From contig CAJQUW010001972.1 in the NCBI GenBank assembly GCA_907163375.1, forward strand, positions 434,001 to 498,000: 64,000 bases of DNA, read 5' to 3'. This document shows, one piece after another, positions 53,338 to 64,000 of this stretch. Both the position numbers and the translations under genes were made by a program. Under the pieces are notes generated by a model. It was not told the DNA's origin and did not search any database. It was given only the letters and a program-made list of their open reading frames with translations. The DNA is from Prostheceraeus crozeri. Lineage: Eukaryota; Platyhelminthes; Polycladida; Euryleptidae. Numbering within the stretch: the stretch's first letter is position 1; every line of letters starts with the position of its first letter.

Positions 53338-53473
53338 TCATTGATGTGGCATTGTGCTATAGATCATTAATAGAGCCGGATGACTCTCCCATCCATTGGA
53401 ACTCATTGTCGTCTTTCTGGATTTCAGCACAATGATGCCGTAATGCATCATTGTGGTCTTCTGAGACGACGAG

Positions 53474-53788
53474 GTGCACTATGATGCAGAGTTAAATAGT
53501 AATGTTCTTCTTATTTTCGATGAGGGCCTATCCGTGTTTCAGCGTCCTGATCATCAAAATGGCCGATTTTATGGTCTGACAGGTGGGGAAAATTCACCCG
53601 CAGCCACAGTTTTGGTGTATTTGATCTCATCACTGTCCTCACCGTTTGACGCTGTGGTTGGAATAATTCCGCATTCTCGATTGGAAACAGAAATACTTCA
53701 ATCGTCATGTGATAGAGTGTGCAATCTCGTCACAACCACCGTCTTCTGTTACGATCATCGTGCCGTGAATAGACGTTTTAAGTCATAA
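53474..53788 (+). pseudogene. P-element/THAP9-like transposase fragment
   Basis: A 104-codon open frame with LLIFDEGL (candidate first catalytic Asp), a GGENSPAATVLVYLISSLSS strand-helix region, IPHSRLETEIL, and TTVFCYDHRAVNRRFKS (candidate second Asp with a following Asn-Arg). This order resembles the RNase H-like core of P-type transposases (FDE, LVFMVRGL, ...DG..NR.FF). The likeness is partial. The fragment is cut off directly by inverted element copy 2. Confidence 0.45.
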
Positions 53789-53789
53789 A

Positions 53790-56476
53790 CCTGCTGGGAA
53801 AAAGCTCGCGATTAGCTAGCACATATCTCGAGCGAGTAACGTGCGCATAGCTTCCGTTTTGTATCGCAAAATGCTGGCGAAAAGCTTGCTAATTTAGGAG
53901 CAAAAACGCTACTGTTCGCTCGCGATTAGCGATGCTTTTTGAATGCTAATGTAGCGCGCTAATCGCTTGCTTCATTGAAAAGCTTGCTGCTCGCTTGATA
54001 TTCGCTGTACCCTATTGGCATATATGAAGCCTTGTTCTTTGACTTCCTGTAGACCTACTTACACATCTAACATAACACAAAAACATGCTGCTCAACGTCA
54101 TACTGCCACGAAATGCTCATGGATCAACAGTAGTGGATGTAGAACTGTCAAAACCACAATATTCGGAGACAGTGACAAAAAATGTGAGACTCACCTCTGC
54201 TAAACAATTGTAGACTTGCAGAAGTTCAAAGTTTCTTCCATGCCATGAGGACTCAATGAGCTGGTTTGGCTACAATTAGTTGTATTTTCAGCATAAATTC
54301 TTGTAGACCAGCGGTTCGTGTCTAAAATGCAAAATAATGGATCCTTTTTATTTACATGCAAAATTACAATTGACAAATGAACATTCGCATTGCTTACCGT
54401 TTTCACTAATTATTTCTATGCAATATTTAGACCACACGTACATAATAAACTACTGTTGATCACTGTCATCTTGCCACGAAACGCTCCAGGGACTAACAGC
54501 AGAATGATTCAATGCTGCTAAACTCAAAACATTCGGAGGCAGTGACAAACTGAGAACTCACATAAAAATTGCATTCAATTCAGAAATTTAGAACTCACCT
54601 CTGCAAAATGGTCGCCAATTTCTCTCTCCCGTCGATGCTCATATTGAACTGGTTTAGAGCCCACGTCCATATTTGATATTTAATTTTGTTGGGCAGCGAT
54701 TGCAAATTAAAACTCCTATTTAATCATTGTTATAAAATGAAGAAAAAGATAATTCACTTCCACAAATTTTACACATTTTAGAGTAAAAGGTTTTTATTAT
54801 GAATAATCCTACAAAAAGAATTCCACCGTTGGAGCATTTGTCGTTATACGAAAATTCGATAACTTCAAATTTTTCCCAACATTATAATTTTCTCCATTAA
54901 ATGAAATCAGCCTAAAGATCAACGGAGGAAATTTTCAATGGCATAAATTATAAGCATGATGGTTTAATTCGATTGGTAGTTGTCCATCTGATTTCATGTA
55001 ATTAAAATCAATGCAAGATGATTCAGGTGCTCATAATTTTATTGAGGCGATTGCAAGATTACAATTCTTTGAGATAATGTCAAAGCCCGACCCTTCAAGT
55101 TTCAACATGCTGGCATTGCAATAACAGGTTTTAAACATTTCACTTACTTTAATGCTATCCATATTGGTTCATAGATTGTACAAAATGCATATCTCGTTAT
55201 TGAGTTTATAAGCAGCAGAGATTCATGCGATGGTCTAGCAAAGGTATGGATAGCTATTACGCTAGTCACTACATTAGGAAAATAACCTATTTTTCTAAAA
55301 CTAAAACGGGTTTCATAATGTGACAATAAAGTGAAGCGACTCACCCATTTTTACATGGCTTCAACCGTTGTCTTTTTCCGCAGTCATGAGGAAGGGAATT
55401 AAACTGACACACATTCATTGATTTGCGCAGCCTTGATCCTATACGCTCGAAGTGGTTTATCAGAATCACAGTTGACCAAGCCGCGTACAAGGCACGACGC
55501 CAGAGATCTCACAACTTGATGCGCACTTAATAATTGACACGATGTCGGGCAGGCAATTGTTCGAATGAGCGCTGGAAGTCTAGCCTCTTAGCAGACAGCC
55601 TTGTCGGGTTGTAGCGGCATTGTCATAACGACAGGGAATCGATGTATACTGTTACACCCTGCGCTGCGCTCGGTGTGTGAATAATGCCAGTTGACGTCAC
55701 ACAGTGACTGTCTGATTAGACGGGAGGCGTGCGTAGGAAGAAAAACAATCATCTGTTGGGATGGTCGACAAACAAGTGAAACAACTAATTGCTCAGTGAC
55801 CAAGTTACAATGCAAGTTTGCTGTCCGATGCATGTTGGGTAGCGATTTATTTTACATAATTTAAAAAACTTGATTGAAACATAAAATCATCAAAGTATTG
55901 TGAATCACTGTCATCTGCATTGACTTTTAAGCAGAATTAATAAGTCGCTCATATGAATGTATTTTCATTATTCGACAACAGTGGTTCAGTTCATTATTCA
56001 ACATTTCAGTTCAGTTACAATGCTTGATTATTGTAGTTGAATAGCTGTCTACTTTGGTCTTCAATACTGGATTAGACCATCAATAATGGATTTCCGAACA
56101 CTGATCTTTAAGGACAAATGACGACTTGTTAAACGGAATTTCTATATGTTTCACTACAAAATAATTAGGCTATAGAATACGGCGGAAGCACAATCTAATT
56201 AACAATTTGATGACATCAAGAATTAATGAGAATAACTAAAATGAATCTGCATTTTTCGATTGAAACTGCTATTGCTTTACCAATAGCCATCTATTAATCA
56301 TTGACAAGAAGCTGGCAAATTTCGCTTTATAATAGCCATCTATTTGCCGGCGACAAAAAGTAAGCAAAATCCGGTTTGCCAATAGCCATCTACTCGCAAA
56401 CTGCATTATCGCTAGCTAAGACATCGCTTGCTCGCTCACTAGAAGCCAGCGAATAGTGAGCACTTTTCCTAGTGGG
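53790..56476 (-). mobile_element. Unclassified ~2.7-kb element, copy 2 of an inverted pair
   Basis: Inverted relative to 45334-48164 and nearly identical to it. Ends are CCTGCTGGGAAAA and TTTTCCTAGTGGG. TAAA occurs directly outside both ends (53786-53789 and 56477-56480), consistent with a 4-bp target duplication and an independent insertion of this copy. Small open frames at 54015-54203, 55144-55344 and 55588-55833 repeat those of copy 1 but match no known protein. Confidence 0.78.
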
Positions 56477-56480
56477 TAAA

Positions 56481-57780
56481 CAACTTACTCTATCTAGCCC
56501 AATGATACAATGGTAAGTGAATCGGCAAAATAATATTAGCTTATTTCATTTGGTTTTTCATCGCGTGGTAAATTTATCTTTCTTTGAAACGAATGTCCGC
56601 CTACAAACGAATGTAGGCTACAGCTGCAGGAGATCACATGTGATCAGTCATAGCACTTGGACTGAAAGCCGAAATTCATTTCTGCGCAAGACGGGCGATT
56701 TGACCTTTAGTTGTCGATGAAAAAATATTGACTACATTAAGTAAAGTGAAGACGAAGAGTATAAGGAAAAAGAAGTGAAAGTTTCTGGAAGTTGAATTAA
56801 AATGAAATTCGTCTATATTGTTATCGTTTATTAGTGAAAAGGCTTTTACTACTATATTCTGTTGAACAGTGGAAACGCAAGGTACAAATAAGTGATCTTC
56901 ATAGAGTACCCACGGCTGGTTTGATCCACAGAATTAAATATTTTGTTTATCTGCTTCGGTTTGCTAGAAGTGTGATTAATACGAAACTGACGGCACATCG
57001 AGGAACCTATTAAGTGGGCAAGAAGGAATTCCTTATGCCTTACAGAGATAGGAAAAAAGTCGTTCGTCGCTTGCGGATTAATGTGAGTTCCAGCAAAGTG
57101 CTTCGATTGCCAAAATTCCTTCAGATTCGAAGACTTCAGATCATTGCCCACAAGTTTTCTCCATAATGTTGGCCCTTCCTATCATTATTAAAGAAAGTAG
57201 CAGGCGTACGAAAATTAGTTCACTTGATGATTTCACATCCTCTCCTCGGCATTGCTCACTGTATAGTGCATACATTGAATCGAAGCCAAGACAAGGATGT
57301 GTGTTTTGGTGTGCGCGAAGTAATATCACAGCACGCTCTGGTGTCCTCTGGTGACAGCTTATTGTTTGCCATTTCCAATAGGAAGTGATACACGAATTAT
57401 CCATTCGAGAAGGAGCAAGTTGCCTAATTCTGTAATGTGCCATTTCAACATTAAGGTTGCATACAATTCTTCTTTCTAGGAAACCGAAGCACGCGCAGAT
57501 GAATCTAATTCTGTGGTTTGATCTATCAAAGAAAGGCCATGAAAGAGTCACATTCCCTTCGTTATCCCATTAATTGTGAGAAGTGAATCAATTTATGGTA
57601 CAAATCCAAGAAAAGGCGGCATGATCTAACTTCTCACTCATCAACTAGGATGATGACAATGACGTACCAAAAGGCATGTTCTCATCTATCAATTCACAAA
57701 TATCAAATGTAACTTCATTCATGTTATGAAAAAATTCCTTTTCTTGACTTATTGTAATGAAATGCACATGACAAAACAAA
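56481..57780. other. Stretch with two overlapping unrecognised minus-strand frames
   Basis: Frames at 57141-57551 (136 codons) and 56852-57151 (99 codons) overlap by 11 bases on the minus strand. Phrases such as FFDRSNHRIRFICACFGFLE and RMDNSCITSYWKWQTISCHQ look somewhat protein-like, but no family is recognised and no splice structure was resolved. Confidence 0.3.
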
Positions 57781-57783
57781 TCA

Positions 57784-58316
57784 ATGCAAAAGCATGTGTA
57801 TCGTGATGCATTGGCACGGCGCAAGAGCATACCAAACATCCTTTACGATTCTTGTAGACGTGCTTTACTACGGCCGAACTCGAGAGGGGTAATGGACTTG
57901 GTCAGCTTAATCCGCAAACGCGTCCAGCTGACATATGCTCGCATACCTGATTGGTCTCTCGGCAAGCCAGCGGCCGTGGATGTGCCTGTTACGCACCCGC
58001 TCCACCACACAAATATAAAAGGAGCGAGCCTAACAGTCCAACATGTATAGCCACACCTGAGGACAGAAAGTGGAGCAATAACGCAGAAAAATGCCGCGAG
58101 TTGGGATGGATGTGTCTCCCATTTGGTCTAACAGCATGTGGTGACCTTGGAGACGAAGCCACCCAGTTTATCAGTCACCTTAGTCGCAGACTGTCGACAC
58201 AAACGGGAGCGGCATTCAGAGATGTAACAGTATTTATCTGTGGCAGAATCTCCATCTCACTTGTTCGGGCAAATGTGCAAGCCGTCATCAAGCGAACTGC
58301 TGCTTCTGTTGGCTGA
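57784..58316 (+). pseudogene. LINE reverse-transcriptase C-terminal remnant
   Basis: Codons from 57784 (HVYRDALARRKSIPNIL, RIPDWSLGKPAAVDVPVTHP) and then, in another frame, from about 58040 (ATPEDRKWSNNAEKCRELGW, CLPFGLTACGDLGDEATQFI, CGRISISLVRANVQAVIKR) follow the C-terminal region of non-LTR-type reverse-transcriptase proteins abundant in sponges, corals and amphioxus. In those proteins LPNWKRGRPAALDV, an EERK..AHAEACR segment, FIPLVVETLGGW and ISISLWRGNA occur in the same order. A single frameshift between the two parts and the missing catalytic domain mark it as a dead, 5'-truncated copy. Confidence 0.6.
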
Positions 58317-58440
58317 TCAGAGATCGAAAAATCAGTCAGAACTTGACGATTTTCTTTTTTGTTTTACTTCTTTCTTTTCAAGTTTTTTACAGTCTTTATC
58401 AACTTTTAAAATATTGCTTGTTAACTTTTATGCATGTTGT

Positions 58441-59485
58441 TCGAAAAATATATCAACCTTAGTGATGAAAATTTTCCGTGGAAAATTATGGAAAAATTGG
58501 AAAATTTTGGAAAATATTGGAAAATTATGGGAAATTTTGAAAATTTTGATTTTTCTCATGAGCCCTATAATTTGAGCGCTTCCACCGCCGAGGCAGCTGC
58601 GTACCAATAAATTGGGTCTAAGACTCTTGATTTCATCATTATTTTGATTAAAGCGATCGTAGCAATACGATTTCCGTCCGCGGATTTTTGAACATTCCTT
58701 TGCCACCAGTGGCTTGTGCTAAAGTTAGCATTTTTAACTATCACTCAGACACCGTTTGGGATAACGTGAATCTTGCTTTACAATAGGTGTATAATTTCAT
58801 GCAATGTGAAAGATCTGGAGCAAAAATAATGTACTGTACTTCATTTTGGAGTTTGCTAATTGCTAGCTTGAAAGTTAAGCTTTATTATGTAGCGTTGATC
58901 ATCGTGATGCAAATTCTCCATGTGTTGATGAACATGTGATGAAGTATAAGCACACAGTCCACGCAGCATTCATGAGCGACCATATTGGAAGATATAAAGA
59001 CTGTAAACTCGTGAGATATTTGGAAACTAAAGATATCTGTGATGAGTAAAAGAATATCTATGATAGCTTCAAACTTCTGGCGCAATGTCCGATATCTTCG
59101 TTGAGGATGCACATCCTCCATTTATAGTTCAGATAGTTCCAAATCGATTTCAGATCTGCCCAAATGAATTTCAGATATGATCCAGATGAATTGGAGATCT
59201 TCAGTTGAATTAAAGATCTTTTCAAAGTTAAGCTTGTGACAGATATCTTAAATTCAGCTAGAGAAATCTGAAATCCATCTAATGTCTGAAATTCATTTGG
59301 AAGGCTGAAATAGACATGGAAAAGGTGCAGTTGGTACCAAAAGTTAACATACAGGGATGATAGAGAAGTTTTCGGACTTTGAATATTACATAGTCTTTTC
59401 AAACGACTGTAATAAGTCTCCAAAACAAAGGAAAAAACGTCAATCACCGAAAAATAAATTTCAAAATTTTCCATTTGCATCACCA
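58441..59485. repeat. Dispersed repeat family, copy B (longest)
   Basis: Contains both the part shared with copy A (15005-15955) and the 3' part shared with copy C (41425-41602), so it shows the fuller structure. It begins in TGGAAAATT-type repeats (58475-58555) and ends TTTCCATTTGCATCACC. No gene or terminal inverted repeat was found. The family is unknown. Confidence 0.75.
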
Positions 59486-59489
59486 ATCA

Positions 59490-62280
59490 ACTTGTAAAGC
59501 ATAAAAAATGACTGACATTGAATAACTGATACATTCAACTGATGTGTCTACATTTGAGAAAAAGGAATGTAAATTGCCTCATCGTTGTTATCAAACCACT
59601 GTGCTTGTCAAGAATTGATGGATAGCATTCACGTTATGCTCAGTAATATCGTTTATTAATCAGTTCAATTGTACGCAGGTGCTGCGAAAAGTGCATGTCT
59701 CTATATGCTTTGTGAATTGTGATGCATCCCCTGCTAGGATCTATGCATCATTAGTTGATAATTCACAGTTTGGTACTGCGACGACATCAGTTAGGTTAAC
59801 TAAGTGACATGCGCTATCCTGCTTGGCTAAGTATGTTCTAGGCCATGGAATTCTAGGCATGACGGTATCAAATTTTGCGGCTTGTAGTCAAAGTTTGTTA
59901 CCATTTACACAAAGTCGCCTCAGCGATTTCATAATTGTATTTCATGCCGGTTTCAGTACGTCATACACGTACAGTGCCGTCATCAGTAACAACAAAGAAC
60001 AAAGAATGTGCATTTTTATACATGGAGGAATTGAATGAACAGATGATAATGAAATAATGCTACAGACTAACAAAATGATAATATTTACGATAAAAACATC
60101 GGTTCTTACTTTAAATTGTGTTTATTAGTACTTTTTTGCTAGATTTGATTAGAAATGTCTCTGCAATTTTTGTATGGTGTGCTTGTAAGCTTAGTAATAT
60201 TTTAAAGTTTTGTTCTGTTGGTATGTGTCTATGTAATGACTTTTCTGATGGTGGTCTGTCTTTTATGTTCTTTTATGCATGTGCATAGGTGCCGGAACCG
60301 GCATGGCAGCCGCCATGCCAAAATATATATTAGTCTGAATGAACGATAGATCTCAGCTTATTTAGAATGATGAATTCTGCTGTAGTTGCTTTTAATTAGA
60401 TAATTGTTCAGAGGCTTCTTTGTTTGAAAGCTGCTCCTTCGACAAATAAAGTGTTGACGATAAGGCTAAGTTTTATTTCATAATTAAATGCCATGCGCAT
60501 CATTTTATCAAAGTTGTACTCAGTGATGCTGTGGAGAAATCATCAAAGTCATCTTCTGAATTGCCGCTTGAGTTCCTAGCTTGTATTCAGTTCCCGCATA
60601 ATTGCCAATCTACAACGCATACTACATGCTCTCAGTGTATTGAATCAGCAATTTCAAACGATGAAGCGATCCCGTGGCACAGATTATGCAGCGCGATCGG
60701 GCTTCGCAGCTGTCCAGTCAAAGCACATATCGATGAAACGTTATCCTATCTTGAAGATTTAGGCATTTCTTCGAATAAGCTTCCGCTGGCTTGCGTAACT
60801 TCTGAATTCAGTCAAATATTTTTCCGATCTACAATTTCAAGCAGACACTCGCCAAGTTAAGCTGCAAAGTTTGAATTCGTGATATTTGCGTCATCTCCTT
60901 GTATGCATTGGATTTATTCGTCATACCTGAAGTGGTGGGACTGATGAAGCTGCACTGGCAAGCCCTGCATGCAATGTCTAAAACGAATGATCCTTCAACT
61001 CTCCAAATGTTGTAAAATTAACTGAAGTCAGCAAAGACCCAAACTTGTATGGATTACTTCTTTCTTCTCGCAACTTTAAAGACGAGGTGGAATCCGAATG
61101 TCTAAGTGAATGTCTATTGTGAATGAGTTTTCGCTAATTTCTGAATTCATGTACCAGTGCCTGTGTTTGCAGTATCATTCTAATGCATACATAGTGCCTC
61201 AAAAAGCTTATCATGCTATTTGCTATGGGAAGTTAGAGCATATTTTACTGGTCAATGATAATGCGTGAATATCAATTATCATCATCATACATGTCAAGTC
61301 ACCCGCATTTTCTGCAATTAGGGGGTAATTCTCACGTACACCCGCAATTCAATAACTTTCACCCACACCAATAAGTGACGCTGTAGAAATATCGAATAAA
61401 ATATAATGATTGCCTTTATGCACGATAATTCAATGTAAGTCATATTCGTTGTATAAGCTATAGAAGTAGCGCGGTTGTCAATCTTCCAGAGTTCTTCATC
61501 AACTGGTTTGGGAGAGACACAGTTACAGCGCTACTCACAGCTGGTAGTACAGCACAGATAGATGTCCGACATAAAAGCAACATCTCAAAACAAATGATTA
61601 TTTTATCAATCCGAACGGCATGGCCAAAAATTGCTAAAAGTTTTTTCGAGGATTACAACACAAGGAATCATTACAAAACAGGTGAATAGCCTCAATTTCA
61701 TTTCTATAAAATCACAAACCAAGTTTATCAAAAATAAGAGCACCCGCATTCGGTCTTACATATGCATTATACAGAATATCAGGCGCTTATGCAGCTCCCC
61801 TGTCTTTGATGTATAAGAAAACCATCACCAGTCTTTCACAACCTAAACAAAACTAATGTCCTCCTACAGAATAAGAACCAAAGCAATAAAGAAAAAGAAG
61901 GGTTGTCATACATACTTCAGGGTAGATGAGATGTGACAAAGAGGGGAATTGAATTAGTGCCGAGCATTGCAGGCATTTTTGATTCAAAAAGTTATGTCGA
62001 TTAGCAACACTGCACCACATTTATCGATTAGTAACACATAAACACGCTAGATGGTAAGATAGTAGGCCTAGCATATATGCCTACAGTCGCCTAAAACATG
62101 TGCGGGTTTTTGGCATATCAATGAGAATTGTCATATTGGTAAACCAGGGAAGAGCGCTCGGTAAATGAGATAATATCCTTGTAATGGCAAATGTTCTGTG
62201 TTTTATAAGTCTTGTAGGCAATATCTATTTTAGATTCCCTCAATGCTAGTAGTAATCCCATCCCAAATTCAAGCGAAAAT
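59490..62280. other. Gene-poor stretch
   Basis: The longest frame is 109 codons at 60531-60860 (+), containing PLEFLACIQFPHNCQ and DETLSYLEDLGISSNKLPLA. It reads like a real protein segment but is not recognised. A GC-rich patch with imperfect inverted symmetry (CGGAACCGGCATGGCAGCCGCCATGCC) at about 60293-60320 and a short microsatellite-like run are the only other structures. Confidence 0.35.
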
Positions 62281-62289
62281 GCGCAACGA

Positions 62290-63110
62290 TGAGTCATCAT
62301 GCTGACTCAGCCCCCCCCCTCTGGAAGGAAGTCGCCAGGGATGTGCTGGAAGGAATGGGTCCGAGAGGAGGAAACTGGTCCCTCCCCCCCTCTGGAAGGG
62401 GGAAGGCAGGACGAACTGTGAGGCAAGGGATGGGAAGGAAGGTGATAGGAATCTCTGAAAACGTCAGAGTTGGAAAAGGCAGGTGTTGGATGTTTTGGGA
62501 TGAGAAAAGTCGTTTTTCGACATGAAGGAGACCTCGGATGGGAAAATGGAGTGCAAATTCGGAATTTTTGGTCAATTTTGGGCTAGGAAGGATGTTTCCA
62601 GCTCAATCGGAGAGAAAAAGTTCTGATCCCCTCCCCCCTCCTGTCAGACTTCCAACTTTGGTGTTGGAGATCGTACAAAGTCGTGTGATAGCTCATTTGA
62701 AACCTAAGAGTGAGAAAAATGCAGTGGAAAGCTCAGTTTGGTCCTATTTCCCTGGCTTTAGGGAGGAAAATGGCAGGCTTTGGATGTTTTGGGAAGAGAA
62801 AAGTCGTTTTTCGACATGAAGGAGTGCTCGGATGGGAAAATGGAGTGCAAATTCGGAATTTTTGGTCAATTTTGGGCTAGGAAGGATGTTTCCAGCTCAA
62901 TCGGAGAGAAAAACTGCTGACCCTCCCCCTCGGCAGCGATCTTCCAACTTTGGTTGTAGGGATCGTAGAAAGTCGTGCAATAGCTCGTTTGAAAGCTGAG
63001 AGTGAGACAAATTCAGTGGAAGACACGGCTTGTTCCTATATGCCTTCGTTTAGATGTGAGACGTCATTGAAAATTCTGGACATTGGCGAAAAAACGACTG
63101 AGTTAGAATT
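62290..63110. repeat. Tandem repeat of ~294-bp units
   Basis: The phrase GGATGTTTTGGGA(T/A)GAGAAA begins at 62488 and again at 62782. CTCGGATGGGAAAATGGAGT, AATTTTTGGTCAATTTTGGG, TGTTTCCAGCTCAATCGGAG and AAAGTCGTG follow in the same order in both units. A partial third unit starts near 63130 (CCTCGGACGGGAAAATAGAG). C-rich CCCCTCCCCCC tracts mark the unit joints. Open frames in it merely repeat with the unit. Confidence 0.8.
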
Positions 63111-63238
63111 TTTACAAAAATCGCTCTAGCGGGTGAACCACGCCTCGGACGGGAAAATAGAGACCAGATTTGGAATCAGCGTGCCATGTTCCACCTGAAT
63201 GTCATTCATGCTATGTCTCCAAAGTGATAGGAAGAAAG

Positions 63239-63628
63239 ATGACTGAAGCAGTAGAGTTTACGAATGAATTTTGTTCACTACGTTTTCATCGACAAAGTCT
63301 TCGTGGTGTGATTGGGGACTACATCATCTCATTTCATCATGAAAAGGCAGACTTAGAATTTGCTATCGCTAGAGGCTACTTCGTTTTCCAACTGCTCATG
63401 GACAGTTTGATGAATAAAGATGTGAAAGGACGATTAGTTGCAGAGATTGAATTTGAGAAAGTGACTGATGAACATGCAGGTGAGCGTGTAGTGTTTCATT
63501 TTGCATCCTATTCTGCAGAGACGATACATGATCCCAAAGATTTCTATCAGCGACACATGGCGAAAATTGCATCTCGTCTTGCGATTCACTTCATGAGCAT
63601 GGATCCAACTTGCTCTTATGTCGCATAA
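63239..63628 (+). CDS. Uncharacterised protein, possible host exon
   Basis: A 129-codon frame from the Met at 63239 (open upstream to 63170, but that part overlaps the end of the tandem repeat). It begins MTEAVEFTNEFCSLRFHRQS and contains GVIGDYIISFHHEKADLEFA, FVFQLLMDSLMNKDVKGRL and ERVVFHFASYSAETIHDPK. Alternating strand and helix patterns suggest a folded domain, but no family, signal peptide or membrane segment is recognised. A promoter-like region follows on the same strand, so it may be a separate small gene or the last exon of one. Confidence 0.4.
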   Translation: MTEAVEFTNEFCSLRFHRQSLRGVIGDYIISFHHEKADLEFAIARGYFVFQLLMDSLMNKDVKGRLVAEIEFEKVTDEHAGERVVFHFASYSAETIHDPKDFYQRHMAKIASRLAIHFMSMDPTCSYVA

Positions 63629-63762
63629 AACACATTCATATTCAACTCAATGTGCTAAACTAGATTTGACTACAAGATTTGGGAAAAGCATTCACGAGTC
63701 AGTCGTCCGCGTGCCTCCTTTTCCCTGCCGCAGCGAAGTCAGGGGAGAAACGGAGGTCTCTG

Positions 63763-63809
63763 ATTGGCTCTCATAGTGTCAAATGTGGATTCGCAGGAGA
63801 CTATAAAAG
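63763..63809 (+). promoter_or_regulatory. CCAAT box plus TATA box core promoter
   Basis: An inverted CCAAT element (GATTGGCT, 63761-63768) lies 35 bases upstream of CTATAAAAGC (TATAAAAG at 63802-63809). A start of transcription is expected near 63830-63840, in pyrimidine-rich sequence (CTCTTCATTTCATTC). A donor-like ACAAGTGAGTG at about 63927 would end a short first exon of a gene continuing past the window. Confidence 0.55.
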
Positions 63810-64000
63810 CAGACGTCTCCCTATTTTCTCTTCATTTCATTCTCTTGACTTGGAAAGCGTGTGTAACTTGCTCAAGCCATTCTCCGTCTCAATTTTGTCT
63901 GATTCAATCCTGTTTGCAAATTTACAAGTGAGTGTCATGAGTGTGTGGCCTAAACCTTACCAGCATTTTAGAAGAGAGACGCAGGAGAGTGTGTGGCCGA

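Noticed and set aside
45334-56476. One giant transposon with 2.7-kb terminal inverted repeats
   Set aside because: Each arm has its own short inverted ends, copy 2 has its own TAAA duplication, and the outer flanks do not match each other.
62289-62819. Two open frames ending in the same Trp-Met-Phe-Trp..Lys-Ser-Arg-Phe-Ser-Thr peptide
   Set aside because: They are successive units of the ~294-bp tandem repeat; the shared peptide follows from the repeat and not from a gene family.
18-64000. tRNA or rRNA genes
   Set aside because: Apart from the decayed SINE A box near 5900, no stretch showed paired A and B boxes with a cloverleaf, and no rRNA core sequence was seen.

Overview
The window is animal nuclear DNA, A+T-rich and crowded with transposable elements. 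Intron-type splice signals, a tRNA-derived SINE, LINE tails and DNA transposons of the Tc1, piggyBac, hAT and foldback types point to an invertebrate, probably aquatic. The species cannot be told from the sequence. No complete host gene was recognised; host-like coding traces are confined to about 38.1-39.9 kb and 63.2-64 kb.

The centrepiece is a Polinton (Maverick) element at 19432-38109, about 18.7 kb. It has a perfect 6-bp target duplication (TACCAC), AGT termini and long terminal inverted repeats. It carries the family's usual set: double-jelly-roll major capsid protein, penton-like minor capsid protein, FtsK/HerA-type packaging ATPase, adenain-like protease, protein-primed family B polymerase and retroviral-type integrase. 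It also carries lineage-specific genes. These are a phage-tail-fibre-like coiled-coil protein, two small proteins with glycine/alanine-rich hydrophobic segments, a parvovirus-type phospholipase A2 domain fused ahead of the integrase, a possible sliding-clamp-like protein and a DUF8207-like protein. Treated as a fossil it looks nearly whole and young, with about one or two breaks. Two features stand out: families of tiny GC-rich hairpins that lie between genes and also in frame inside them (the recurring peptide SRASP), and an A-rich TTAAAAATG-like motif at essentially every gene start.

Layout: 1-1.05 kb, Tc1 transposase running off the left edge. 1.05-14.9 kb, gene-poor DNA with a pogo/Tigger-like MITE, a SINE and a second MITE. 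14.9-19.4 kb, a dispersed repeat, a foldback tandem array and a LINE tail. 19.4-38.1 kb, the Polinton, apparently inserted in or beside a host exon. 40.5-41.3 kb, a long-hairpin foldback element. 41.7-44.8 kb, a piggyBac element with an intact transposase and a second piggyBac-type element nested in it. 45.3-56.5 kb, two 2.7-2.8 kb copies of one unclassified element in inverted orientation, around a hAT element, a further MITE and a P-element-like transposase scrap. 57.8-59.5 kb, a LINE tail and another copy of the dispersed repeat. 62.3-63.1 kb, a ~294-bp tandem repeat. 63.2-64 kb, an uncharacterised reading frame followed by a CCAAT/TATA promoter.

Within the Polinton the genes form blocks by strand. 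Two uncharacterised genes, penton and ATPase read rightward. Polymerase and the clamp-like gene read leftward. Fibre-like, small virion-like, capsid, second small and PLA2-integrase genes read rightward, and protease reads leftward. Together they would replicate, package and integrate a virus-like genome.
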